A stretch of DNA of 64,000 nucleotides from Sphingobium chungbukense (GCF_001005725.1 NZ_LBIC01000011.1:1-64000); one strand, 5' to 3'. Counted from the stretch's first letter, positions 52,894-62,369 are shown. Program-made: numbers and translations. Notes: a model not told the origin generated them from the letters alone.

Positions 52894-53032
52894 GGAACGG
52901 GCTCCCCAACGATTTTTGCTGCCCGCGGAATGTAGCTTATTTTGTCTAAAGCCGCGACGTGCATATCGCCCTGGACAGATTTACTTGCCGCCCATTCGAG
53001 ATAATATCTTGATATTACGAGATAGTTTGGAA
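52894..53032. promoter_or_regulatory. Divergent region with a 16-bp palindrome
   Basis: TAATATC (53002-53008), TT, GATATTA (53011-53017) is a perfect palindrome 16 bases before the start of the HTH-type gene and upstream of tniA2. A likely autoregulatory operator. No convincing transposon end was found here. Confidence 0.5.
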
Positions 53033-53815
53033 ATGCAGCCTATTCTGTCGGCTGACAGTTCAACGACAATCGACCTATTCGACCGCTTCGACGCCTGGGC
53101 CTCGGCCCTGACCGATCGCGACCTGCATGCTTGGCGCGATGCCCTGCCGACTGCCGTCGTTGAGCCGCAGATTGCCACCGAGCACCCTACCCTCATCCGT
53201 GCGCTCGACCGAGTGCGCCAGCTCGCCCGTATTGATGGCACCGCCTTGCCCTGGCTCGGCCTACCCTTTGCCTTGCGGGATACCGGCCTCAGCGCGGTTC
53301 CCCTCCCCTGCCTCGTCGGTGGTGCCAAGGCTTTTCGGCTGAAGCGCAAGCCTGATGGCTCCGACTGGCTGGCGACCGTGCGGAGTATAGAAGAAGCAGC
53401 GCGAACCGGTCTCGAGCGCCTGCACGACGTTGAGCGCTTCCATCGCGATGCACAGCGAGCGATCGTCGCCGAGTTCCGTCCCGGCGCTCTGCCCGCACTG
53501 CTGGCTCTTGCAATTCATCTGCCACTACTGTCACCGCGGGCGGTTTCCGCGCACTTGGAGATCACCGTTGCCGGGGCGAGCAAGCTAATGGAACGGACGG
53601 CCAGCGCCGGGCTGCTGATCGAGATCACCCAGCGGCGGAGTTGGCGACTGTTCCTGCCGCCGGATCTGGCTATCGAATTTGGCTACTCCCCCACCAAGCG
53701 GGGACGCCCGGCACGGGAGGCCCCTCCCCTTCCCGTCAATCGCGCGCTTGCGGATGTTTTCGCCGACTTTGACGAGCAGATGGCGCATATCGATCGACTT
53801 CTTGATCAGCGTTAA
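53033..53815 (+). CDS. RHE_PE00001-like HTH protein (third copy of the family)
   Basis: The ATG at 53033 (MQPILSADSSTTIDLFDRFD) gives 260 residues; the open frame upstream overlaps tniA2 and is not needed. The C-terminal half carries a winged HTH (LALAIHLPLLSPRAVSAHLEITVAGASKLMERTASAGLLIE pattern) and ends ALADVFADFDEQMAHIDRLLDQR, nearly the same tail as the protein at 47.6 kb. Together with the palindrome upstream it is probably a self-regulating DNA-binding protein connected with the tni operon or plasmid maintenance. Confidence 0.68.
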   Translation: MQPILSADSSTTIDLFDRFDAWASALTDRDLHAWRDALPTAVVEPQIATEHPTLIRALDRVRQLARIDGTALPWLGLPFALRDTGLSAVPLPCLVGGAKAFRLKRKPDGSDWLATVRSIEEAARTGLERLHDVERFHRDAQRAIVAEFRPGALPALLALAIHLPLLSPRAVSAHLEITVAGASKLMERTASAGLLIEITQRRSWRLFLPPDLAIEFGYSPTKRGRPAREAPPLPVNRALADVFADFDEQMAHIDRLLDQR

Positions 53816-53884
53816 AGGAGCCCGAATGGGCAACGGCTAGAGATCTGGCCGCCTTCATTTCGCAGATTTCCGCCGTTTTTGGTA

Positions 53885-54150
53885 TGTGCCGCGCATTGTG
53901 TCGCGTATTGTATCGCGCGTTGTGACGCGCTGGGTGCCGCGATGTCGCGTAGCATTGCGACAGCGCCAGCGCGTTTGCATTCGCAAGCGCTCTGCATCGC
54001 GCATTCACCAGTGCTGGTACATGCGCAGCACCCTGCGCTTGCGCATACGAGGGCGCTATGACGAGCGCGTATAGACGCGGTAGCGCGTTGCACCGCGCGT
54101 CAGAAGGCGCTATGTGAGACGCACACCAATTGTGCCGCGCTGCCTGTCTT
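53885..54150. repeat. Repeat-rich partition site (parS/parC candidate)
   Basis: About 265 bases upstream of parA filled with GCGC/GCGT elements. The left part is a tandem array of about 12-bp units (GCGCATTGTGTC, GCGTATTGTATC, GCGCGTTGTGAC, GCGCTGGGTGCC from about 53893); the right part has irregular units such as GGCGCTATGACGA and GGCGCTATGTGAG. Iterated short repeats directly before a parA gene are typical centromeres of small type I partition systems. No coding frame with support. Confidence 0.6.
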
Positions 54151-54194
54151 ACGCTACAAAGGTGCCGCGCCCGCGACCCACAGGGAGCTGTTTC

Positions 54195-54881
54195 GTGCCA
54201 GTCATCACAATTGCGCAGAGTAAGGGCGGAGCCGGCAAGACGACGCTTGCACTCGCCCTCGCATCGGAATTCGAGGCGCTCGGCGGCTCGGTCTTCATGC
54301 TCGATGCCGACCGCCAGAATAGCCTGCTGAACTGGCACCGCGATCGGATCGGCGCGGGGAGGGGAGGGGACTCGCGCATTACGGTCGAAGACGCATCACA
54401 GCTTCGGGACTCCGATATCGGCGCTGCAATTGCGCGAGCCCGCGAGACGGCGCAGCTCGTGGTTGTCGACTCCGAGGGAACCTCGAACTTCAAGACCGCC
54501 TATTCCGCGATGGACTCGGACTTCGTCGTCATCCCGACGCGATCATCGCGCCTCGACCTCGAACGAACCGTCGAAACCAGCGATATGCTCGAAAAAATGT
54601 GCCGCGGCGTCCCATACCGCGTCCTCATCACACAGACGGGGCAGGTGGCCCGTTCGAAAGCCGAATGGGAAATCGATGGGCAGATTCGCAAAGCACTGCC
54701 GACGTTTAGCGACCAGATGTTCACCCTCGACGCGTTTCGCGCCATGTCGAACTACCGGATGACGCTCGCTGAAGTCGAGACCGCCAACCTTGCCAAAACT
54801 GACAAGGCGCGCCGTATCGCACAAAGCATCCTCGCCGATATCCTCAGCGAAATTCAGAGCAAGGAGGCGGTGGATGCCTAA
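54195..54881 (+). CDS. parA: ParA-type partition ATPase
   Basis: GTG at 54195 with AGGGAG upstream gives 228 residues, the short form without N-terminal HTH (type Ib-like). Deviant Walker A is QSKGGAGKTTLALALA, the A' region VFMLDADRQNSLLNW and Walker B LVVVDSEGTSN. It drives plasmid segregation by binding nucleoid DNA. The stop overlaps the next gene by 8 bases. Confidence 0.92.
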   Translation: MPVITIAQSKGGAGKTTLALALASEFEALGGSVFMLDADRQNSLLNWHRDRIGAGRGGDSRITVEDASQLRDSDIGAAIARARETAQLVVVDSEGTSNFKTAYSAMDSDFVVIPTRSSRLDLERTVETSDMLEKMCRGVPYRVLITQTGQVARSKAEWEIDGQIRKALPTFSDQMFTLDAFRAMSNYRMTLAEVETANLAKTDKARRIAQSILADILSEIQSKEAVDA

Positions 54882-55263
54882 CGACAATACCACGGCCAGC
54901 AGCATGGGCGACATCATCGGATCGACACGCCAACGCCTGGAGCAGCCCGAAGCACCTGCCGATCGCCTCAAGAATCTCGTGGCAGCGACGGCTGCCCAAA
55001 AGCCCTCGGGCGCGCCACCGATCCATCGCGAGCCTGCCGGGTCTGCGCTGCCCGCCAACTATTTCCCGCAGATCACCGCTGACCTCTCCGTCACGCCGAA
55101 GCGCAAGCCTCAGCGCGGACCAGCGCGGTCTCTCCATATAAGCATGCGCCTGTCGCCGCCTGAGCGCGACCGCCTCGTACGCTGGTGCGATGATCGCAAT
55201 CTCAGTCTCCCGGACGGGATCATGGCGCTGATCGACCAAGCCGAGGGGAGGGCTCCCGAATAA
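54874..55263 (+). CDS. Small partition partner protein (ParB/ParG-like role)
   Basis: 129 residues; ATG within the parA end and GGAGG just before it. Unstructured, basic N-terminus, then ARSLHISMRLSPPERDRLVRWCDDRNLSLPDGIMALIDQAEG, which looks like a ribbon-helix-helix (RHH) DNA-binding domain, as in ParG/Omega-type centromere binders. It probably binds the repeats upstream of parA. Confidence 0.7.
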   Translation: MPNDNTTASSMGDIIGSTRQRLEQPEAPADRLKNLVAATAAQKPSGAPPIHREPAGSALPANYFPQITADLSVTPKRKPQRGPARSLHISMRLSPPERDRLVRWCDDRNLSLPDGIMALIDQAEGRAPE

Positions 55264-55303
55264 GCCCTGTCTCGCTTTATGTGAGGGATCGGGGGGCCTG
55301 CTG

Positions 55304-56425
55304 CTAAGGCCGCCCGCGAAGTCCGACAAAGCTTTTGCAGAAGCCTTCCCAGGACTTGTATAGCGGCGCACCCGTCAAGGTCTGCAGTCGGCTTCCCATC
55401 TTCTCACGAAACGCATCGGCGATGAGATCCTTGTCCCAACCACCCCCAAAATCGGCCACGATCGTTAGGAGGCGCTGATCCGGGCAGTAATGCAGGGAAC
55501 CGGTGGGGAAGGGTTTGCTCGACGGCAGCGCAGCAACGGGCGCCGCTGCAATTACCTCCACACTGCCATCGCGCCTTGCTCGCCTTCCGACCTTTGGCCG
55601 GTCGAGCTCTTTGGCCGTCTCTTCCTGGTCGACCGGATTCTTGGGACTGAAAGTCAGCTTGACCGACTCAACTGGCCGACCGCGCCCTGAACCCCGGATC
55701 TCTTCCCATTCGACGATGAAATCGGCGAGCTGGTCGATCTCCGCTTTCGACTTGGCCAGCACGTCGCGCCGAAATTCGGCAAAGTTCTTGAAACTCCCCT
55801 CCGGCACACCCAAACGTCGGCGCAGTTCTTCCACGTTCATTTTGACGACACGGTTCTGCCGATTGATGATGAGGCATCCGAGATCGTACAGGGTAAGCGA
55901 ATAGCGCGACTGCAGCGCAAGCATAACGCCTAGATTCACGCGCGCATAATAATCCGAACGCTGGATCACACGTTTGAAGCTCTCGGAGAACTGATACTCC
56001 ACGACGCTCATGCCGTCCTCAGAGATTTCCTCCACACAGCTCGACAGCAGCGATTGCGACATGATCGCAGGTTTGCCCTTCTTCGAGGTCGTCCGAATAC
56101 GGACAATGACGCGCAGCAGTTCATCCATCACTGGTTGAATGCGCTCATTGCCCTTGTGCGAGCCACGCAGTTCCTTCTTCGTGATCGTGAACGTCTTGCT
56201 GTCCTCGCCAGCTTCCGGCCCGGCCTTGCGCAGCATCAACGCGAAAGCCTTTCTTCCAGCCGCACTCAACGACCCCGTCTCGAACTCCGATTCGACTAGT
56301 TCGCCAGGCTTACTTACAAAGTCGAGGTCACGTCGCCGAATCACGTCGGCGACTCGCAACGTCCGGCTCAGACCCTCCAGGTCAGGCGGAACCTCGATTT
56401 CTACCGTGTCCGAATCGAGCTTCAT
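55304..56425 (-). CDS. repA: Plasmid replication initiator (Rep_3 superfamily)
   Basis: 373 residues, ATG at 56425. The tandem winged-helix structure of Rep_3/RepB initiators is visible: LSAAGRKAFALMLRKAG ... FTITKKELRGSHKGNERIQPVMDELLRVIV, then VVEYQFSESFKRVIQRSDYYARVNLGVMLALQSRYSLTLYDLGCLI and LRRRLGVPEGSFKNFAEFRRDVL. It binds the iterons in the 850-bp region directly upstream to open the origin. Confidence 0.9.
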   Translation of the reverse strand: MKLDSDTVEIEVPPDLEGLSRTLRVADVIRRRDLDFVSKPGELVESEFETGSLSAAGRKAFALMLRKAGPEAGEDSKTFTITKKELRGSHKGNERIQPVMDELLRVIVRIRTTSKKGKPAIMSQSLLSSCVEEISEDGMSVVEYQFSESFKRVIQRSDYYARVNLGVMLALQSRYSLTLYDLGCLIINRQNRVVKMNVEELRRRLGVPEGSFKNFAEFRRDVLAKSKAEIDQLADFIVEWEEIRGSGRGRPVESVKLTFSPKNPVDQEETAKELDRPKVGRRARRDGSVEVIAAAPVAALPSSKPFPTGSLHYCPDQRLLTIVADFGGGWDKDLIADAFREKMGSRLQTLTGAPLYKSWEGFCKSFVGLRGRP

Positions 56426-57281
56426 GTGAGTTGCATACCATCAGCTTGTCATAATGAGAACAACCCCCCGTTCACTCACATAGACGCGCGCCCGGCGCTC
56501 ATATCAGTGTCGCTGGGTCCGCTCGATCACTGGCCCCCAGGCACTCATATAAAGCTGACGGGCTCCCAACACACGACTCGTGTTCTAACGCCGAGTCGTG
56601 GTGGCTCCCCCGAAAACTCACATAAAAGATTCGACTGAACGCAGACGGGCAAGGGGAGGTTTTAATCCACGCTCGGGATTACCCCCGGCGACTCACATAT
56701 AGAAACCTCCATCATATTGATTTTATGCCGTTTTATTGGGCCACCCCGATCGCTCATATAAAGCCTGGGAGTTTCGCCATTTCGAACGATCACGTCCTGC
56801 TGTCCGCCCCCGGACGCTCACACAAAGGACCAAGGGGCACGGATGCGCCCCCCCCCAATCCCTCACATAGAGGCAGCTCCTTGGCGCCACCCATCACGTC
56901 CGGAGCAAAAACCACAGAGATTCATGCTTTTCCTGGCAACTCCTAAACCTGTTTCGCCTCGTCCCCCCGAAAACTCATATTATCCCCCGATCGCTCAGGT
57001 TCGAGCCCCCGCCACCTCGCTTAGATGCCCCCGAGGCCTCACGCAAAAGCCCCCGCATCCTCATAAAGAGGCATATCAAGCTATTGGTATTGCTTCGATA
57101 ATTGCCCCCGAATCTTAGAATCCATGAATCTAAGAAGCTCCCGCGCTCCGCTTGGGCGTTTTTAAAAATATGATTCTTTAAGAAGGACAGATCCACCGTC
57201 CCATATGCCGGATAGACCGTCCCAGGATAAGGTCAGGCAGCAGAGAGGCAAGAGGGAGCATAGGCTGCGAAAGGAGCAGTC
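56426..57281. other. Iteron-containing origin of replication
   Basis: No gene. About a dozen repeats with core CTCACATAAAG or a near form, usually after a CCCC(C)G tract 4-8 bases upstream. CTCA starts at about 56475, 56498, 56544, 56617, 56692, 56753, 56817, 56862, 56974, 56993, 57038 and 57060; the steps are close to multiples of 22. AT-rich DNA near 57070-57110 and an inverted repeat TCTTAGA-9-TCTAAGA at 57113-57135 could be the melting region or the promoter of the downstream gene. Position next to repA supports an iteron origin. Confidence 0.8.
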
Positions 57282-58145
57282 ATGGCCCTTGTTGCGCTCA
57301 AACCCTCCCAGGAACTCATTGACCTCGTCGGCTCCCTAGGCGGTACCTGGCACGGACGCACCGCCATGTGCTTGTGCCCCGCCCACGTCGACAACACGCC
57401 CAGTCTCTCCATCAGGCAAGGCGACCGAGGCTTCCTCGTGACCTGTTTTGCTGGTTGCGCTCGCGACGACATCCTGCGCGAATTGCAGCGTGTGCCGCTC
57501 CGGGGGCACTTCGTTTATACCGACAGCCCCTCGCTGCAATCCGGCAATGCAAATCGGCTGTGGGACGAAGCTGGATCCGTCAGGAACACGTTAGCCGAGC
57601 GCTATCTCAACATCCGATACCTCTGGCCGATTGCCGATGATCTTCGGTTCCACCCGCGCTGCCCATACCGACCGAAGCCCTGGACCACATATCACCCGGC
57701 CCTACTCATCGCGGTGCGCGAAGGTCGGCGTCTGACAGCAATCCAGCGGATATTCCTCGATCCCGTAACCGCTACCTATCGCATGAAGCTGATGCTCGGA
57801 CGGCCCGCGCGCGGTGCATGGCAAGGCGGAGAGCAGGGGGCAGCCATATTGGCTCTGGCCGAGGGCTTTGAAACAGCACGGGCTTTCACAATCCTCAATG
57901 GGATCCCCTGCTGGGCAAGTCTCGGCGCACGCCGGCTCGACCAAATTCTGCTTCCCAAGCAACTCCAAACGCTCATCCTTGCCCAAGACAACGATGCGGA
58001 AGGCATCAGAGCCGCTGATCGCGCCGAACTGGTCTATGCCCGCCCTGGCCTCACGATCGAGCGGATGCCCCCACTTCGAGGCGTCAAAGACTGGGCCAAG
58101 GTCCTCGAACGACGAATGCTACCATCGTCCGGGCGCACATGCTGA
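57282..58145 (+). CDS. Toprim-domain primase-like protein
   Basis: 287 residues. N-terminal zinc-binding part MCLCPAHVDNTPSLSI ... TCFAGCARDDILREL resembles the CHC2 zinc region of primases. The Toprim domain has Glu in ILALAEGFETARAFT and a DxD-type motif in LILAQDNDAEGIRAADRA. This arrangement (DUF7146/Toprim) is common on alphaproteobacterial plasmids and probably helps plasmid replication or transfer. The next gene starts 80 bases later. Confidence 0.8.
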   Translation: MALVALKPSQELIDLVGSLGGTWHGRTAMCLCPAHVDNTPSLSIRQGDRGFLVTCFAGCARDDILRELQRVPLRGHFVYTDSPSLQSGNANRLWDEAGSVRNTLAERYLNIRYLWPIADDLRFHPRCPYRPKPWTTYHPALLIAVREGRRLTAIQRIFLDPVTATYRMKLMLGRPARGAWQGGEQGAAILALAEGFETARAFTILNGIPCWASLGARRLDQILLPKQLQTLILAQDNDAEGIRAADRAELVYARPGLTIERMPPLRGVKDWAKVLERRMLPSSGRTC

Positions 58146-58225
58146 CCCAGGCGCGCCGGGAGAAGAGAGGAGGGGGATCGAAGGACTGATGCTGCCGACA
58201 GGGCAGCCAGTCTGGAGACCCCATC

Positions 58226-60676
58226 ATGTCCGATCTCTTCGATGCCGCGATCGCGGCCGAACGCCGCGCGTCCACGCTTCTTTGCGACCGCCTTCGCTCG
58301 ACCGAACCGATTACGCGCGCAGGCCTCAATGCCGCGATGGTTGAGGCCTATGGCGGCACGGATGCGGATGGGTTCTGGACCCAACGTGACAGCTTCGAAA
58401 TCCTCGAACATGCGCTTGCGCACCACCTGCAGTTCGGCCCGTATCCTCTCCTGAAGCTCTCCGACGCCAGCGCAGCCTGCGACCTGTTGGAGCGACTGCC
58501 GACCCAGACTGTGCGCAGCGAAGACCAGATCGAATGGCAGCAGTTCTCGACGCCCGTTGATCTCGCGGCGGTCGTCGTGCTGCTGGCCAATCTCCAGAAC
58601 GACGACATCATTCTGGAGCCCAGCGCGGGCAACGGTCTCCTTGTAGCGCATTGCCGTAGCTATGCCGCTCTCCAGCTCAACGAATATGCTCCCGTGCGTC
58701 GGGCCCGCCTCCGCCATGTATTTCCCGATGCAGTCGTAACCGGTCACGATGGCGCAACGATCAATTCGACGCTCGCGAATGCGCCACGTCCCAGCCTCAT
58801 CCTTATGAATCCGCCATTCTCGCGCTCGGTCGGGCTTGGCGCTGACGCCCATGCTGCCGTTCGCCATCTTCAAGCGGCGCTTCGTCGCCTTCGGAGCGGC
58901 GGTCGGCTCGTCGCCATCATGCCCGACTGGTTCGGTCCGAGCGCGAGAATGCGCGACCTATTCGAGACCACCTTGCGCGATGTCAGCGTCCGGACCTCGG
59001 TGCGGCTCGAGAAATGCTATCTCAAACATGGCACCTCAATCGCAGTCAGGCTCTTCGTCATCGACAAGGTCCCTGGCGCGGCAGTGCCGGCGACGATCCA
59101 ACGGGGTTCGATTCGTGAACTGATCAAGGCGCTGACAATTCACGAACGCGCAGACCTCGTCGTGACGCCGCCGGTCACGCCGAAGCGATCCAGCAGCCCT
59201 TCGCTCTTCCGCGCCATGAAGAGCAGCCGGGCAGAGCCGCGCCCCTATCACGCACCGGCACGCAACAATGTGCTCCCCGTCAGTTACACCCCGTTGGACA
59301 CAGCAGCGCCGCTGCTCGACCAAGTCGGCGTCTATCTCCCTTACAGGCCCAGCCGCATCGTCTTCGACGCAGCCGGCGAACACCCGACCGCGCTCGTGGA
59401 ATCGGTTGCGATGGGCTCGATCGCGGCGCCGGTGCCAGGCTATGTCCCGCAGCTTCCCGAGCGAACCGTCAGCGAGCGGTTACTCTCCGCCTCCCAGCTC
59501 GAAACCGTCGTCTATGCCGGTCACTCCTGGACCCAGTTCCTGCCCGGCCGCTTCAAGCCCAGCAAGGAGGGCGTCGGGCTCGACGAGGCTGAGGACGGAA
59601 GGGCCTATCGCAAGGGCTATTTCCTCGGTGACGGAACCGGCGCGGGGAAGGGGAGGCAGGTCGCGGCCTGCATTCTCGATAACTGGCTCGCGGGCCGGCG
59701 CCGCAACATCTGGATCTCGAAGAACGAGGCGCTGCTCGAAGACGCACGCCGGGACTGGACGGCGCTCGGAGGGCTTGCGGCCGATATCCAGCCACTTTCC
59801 AACTGGAAGATCGATCAACCGATACCGCTCGATCAGGGTGTGCTCTTCGTCACCTATCCGACGCTTCGTTCGGCCCGTGGTGATCATAGCCGTCTGCAAC
59901 AACTCATCGACTGGGCGGGTGATGATTTCGAAGGGGTCATCGGGTTTGACGAGGCCCATGAGATGGGCGGCGTGGCCGGCGGTGAGGGCGCGCTCGGCAA
60001 GAAGGAGGGCTCGCAGCAGGGCATTTGCGGCGTGCTGCTCCAGAATAATCTGCCTGGCGCCCGCGTCCTCTATGCTTCGGCGACAGGAGCGTCCGAAGTC
60101 AACAATCTCGCCTACGCCGTCCGTCTAGGCCTCTGGGGGCCGGAGACCGCGTTCAGCAACCGGGAGCAATTCATCGCGGAAATCCGCAAGGGTGGCATCG
60201 CCGCGATGGAACTGGTCGCCCGCGACCTCAAGGCCCTTGGTCTCTACACCGCGCGCGCGTTGAGCTTCGCCGGCGTCGAATATGAAATTCTGCGCCACGA
60301 GCTGACGCCCCAGCAGATCACGATCTACGATGCCTATGCTGATGCCTGGGCGATCATCCACCGAAACATGGAGCGGGCGCTCGAACTGACGGCCGTCGTC
60401 GACGGGCTCGAGAACGCGACCCTCAACAGCGGTGCCAAGGCCGCAGCCCGATCACGTTTCGAGTCCACCAAGCAGCGCTTCTTTGGTCAACTCCTTCTCT
60501 CGATGAAGCTGCCGACAGTAATTGCGGCGGTGGAGTACCATCTCGCGCAGGGTCAATCCGTTGTTCTGCAGTTGGTCACGACCGCGGAATCGATCCTCAA
60601 TCGACGCCTTGGCGACCTCAGCCCGGATGAGCGCGCTGATCTCGAAATCGACCTCTCGCCCCGCGAATATGTCTAA
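58226..60676 (+). pseudogene. Methyltransferase-strawberry notch helicase, truncated by a RIT element
   Basis: 816 residues. N-terminal SAM methyltransferase region with motif I IILEPSAGNGLLVAH and motif IV LILMNPPFSRS (adenine-type NPPF). The helicase part follows with Walker A YFLGDGTGAGKGRQVAA, Walker B IGFDEAHEMGG and YASATGASEVNNLAYAVR, as in strawberry notch-type plasmid proteins that are usually 1,300 or more residues long. The frame ends in DLSPREYV and a TAA made by inserted DNA, so the C-terminal helicase half is missing here. Whether the remaining part is active is unknown. The role in intact plasmids (transfer, anti-restriction, DNA processing) is not established. Confidence 0.82.
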
Positions 60677-60702
60677 TGTTGAGCTCAACATTACACATAT
60701 TC
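60665..60702. repeat. 38-bp near-palindrome at the left end of the RIT element
   Basis: A perfect 20-bp palindrome (TAATGTTGAG and its complement, 60674-60693) is extended by GAATATGT (60665-60672) and ACATATTC (60695-60702). Only the pair 60673/60694 does not match. It covers the end of the truncated helicase frame and the element junction. Likely recombinase site. Confidence 0.8.
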
Positions 60703-60821
60703 TTTGCAGTCGCAGTTTATGTCGAGCGTGGTGGCGGGAGGCGCAGGTTTCCTTCGGTTTTCCATGATTTCACTCCAGATAATTACGGTTCCCTCGACCT
60801 CAACAAGTCGAAGGAACCAAC

Positions 60822-62369
60822 ATGCGATCAAGATCATCATTGCCGTTTCGAGCGGCCCCGCTCCGGGTCGAAGACCCGCCCAGTCACGGCACCCTTCTCA
60901 CCACATTCCTCTCCTCTCAGTCGCTCGACGAGAAGTCAGGCTGTGCGGTTCTGTATGGCGCGGCGGTCCGCCATTTCCTGCATTGGCTGGGCCTGCATAG
61001 GATCGCCATCCGCACGATTGACGATCGGGCTGTCCGGCGGTTCGAAAAGCATGGGTGCCGGTGCCACCGGTATTCGGCGCAGCAAGCGCACTACAAGGCT
61101 GACCAAGCAGCAAGGGTCAGGCGCTTCGTCCGGTTCCTGGAAGATCAAGGCTACGTCGAAGTCGACGACGGGATCGACGATCTGCCACGGCACCTCGCCG
61201 ACTATTCCGATGCGATCGATCGCCTGCAACTTGCCGAGGGACCGGCACAGGCCTATCGGTCCGAGGCCGAGCATTTCGTGGCCTGGCTTCGCATGGCGCG
61301 GCACCAATGGATCGATATCGATGACACGATCATCGACCACTATGCAGCGCATGATTGCCGATGCCCGGTCTGGCGCAAGCGGGGCAAGTTGGTCGCAACG
61401 GGCACCAAGCGGCGGCGGCGATGCGCACGGCACTTCGTCGAGTTCCTGCGAGGCCGGGGCGCCATCCCATTGGTTGAACCGGTGGCGGACGATGACCCGC
61501 ACATGTCGGCTTACTTGGCATGGCTCAAGCAACACCGCGGCGCCACGGACGAGACGATCCGGCGCTACCGGACCGATATCAGACGGCTCATGCCAATGCT
61601 GGGCGAGCCTTCGCAATGGGATGCCGCCGGACTCAGGAGCGCATTCCAACGACGAAGCAAGGAGACGCCGGGGTCGGCATCGCTGCTCGTCACGATAATG
61701 AGGAGCTACATCCGGTTTCTGGTCGTGCGTGGCGAGTGCCGGCCGGCATTGTTGCATGCAGTTCCATCAGTACAGCGCTACCGCCTTTCGACGCTGCCGC
61801 GCCACGTCGACCCGGCAACGATCGAGAGGATCATTGCGGCCTGTCCGACAGATCGTCCGGTGGAAGTCCGGGACAAGGCCATCATTCTCCTGCTCGCCAG
61901 GCTCGGCCTGCGGGCTGCCGATATTCAGAACATGCGTCTCGACGACATCGACTGGCGATCCGGCCACCTGACGGTCAAGGGCAAGACGCGTCGACCGGAC
62001 CGCCTGCCATTGCCGCAGGATGTTGGCGACGCGATCCTGGCATATCTTGCGGCAGCCCGCCCGAAGGCCGCCGAAGAGCATCTGTTCCTGCGTGCACAAG
62101 CACCGTTTCGGCCATTCCGCTCGTCCGCTGAGATAGCGGGCATCGTCGCTCGTACGCGCGACCGCGGTGGGATCGAAGGAGTGCCGACCGGGTCGCACAT
62201 ATTCCGGCATTCGCTTGCCACCAACCTGCTGCGCGCGGGCGCAGGCCTGGAGTCCGTCGGGACCATCCTGCGTCACAGCTCGCCCGAGACCACTGCCATC
62301 TACGCCAAGGTCGATCTGCCGATGCTCATGAAGATCGCGCAGCCCTGGCCGGGAGAACAGTCATGCTGA
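60822..62369 (+). CDS. ritA: RIT tyrosine recombinase A
   Basis: 515 residues, the longest of the trio as usual. A long N-terminal half with a Cys/His-rich piece (KHGCRCHRY and HDCRCPVWRKRG) precedes the core-binding domain (LAWLKQHRGATDETIRRYRTDIRRL) and catalytic domain: Arg in LLLARLGLRAADIQNM, HxxRH in SHIFRHSLATNLL, Tyr in SPETTAIYAKVDLPML. All catalytic residues are present. Start ATG at 60822 lies 120 bases after the palindrome. Overlaps the second gene by 7 bases. Confidence 0.9.
   Translation: MRSRSSLPFRAAPLRVEDPPSHGTLLTTFLSSQSLDEKSGCAVLYGAAVRHFLHWLGLHRIAIRTIDDRAVRRFEKHGCRCHRYSAQQAHYKADQAARVRRFVRFLEDQGYVEVDDGIDDLPRHLADYSDAIDRLQLAEGPAQAYRSEAEHFVAWLRMARHQWIDIDDTIIDHYAAHDCRCPVWRKRGKLVATGTKRRRRCARHFVEFLRGRGAIPLVEPVADDDPHMSAYLAWLKQHRGATDETIRRYRTDIRRLMPMLGEPSQWDAAGLRSAFQRRSKETPGSASLLVTIMRSYIRFLVVRGECRPALLHAVPSVQRYRLSTLPRHVDPATIERIIAACPTDRPVEVRDKAIILLLARLGLRAADIQNMRLDDIDWRSGHLTVKGKTRRPDRLPLPQDVGDAILAYLAAARPKAAEEHLFLRAQAPFRPFRSSAEIAGIVARTRDRGGIEGVPTGSHIFRHSLATNLLRAGAGLESVGTILRHSSPETTAIYAKVDLPMLMKIAQPWPGEQSC

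Noticed and set aside
52921..52977. TGTCCAGGGC (reading left from 52977) as an end of the second tni element
   Set aside because: Only the TGTC start fits; no partner end, no repeated binding sites and no duplication were found.
53885..54150. GCGC-rich repeats as a CRISPR or coding region
   Set aside because: Units of about 12 bp without spacers; position before parA fits a centromere better.
56464..57070. Repeats in the origin region as a CRISPR array
   Set aside because: Repeats are short (about 11 bp), degenerate and unevenly spaced, lie next to repA, and there are no cas genes.
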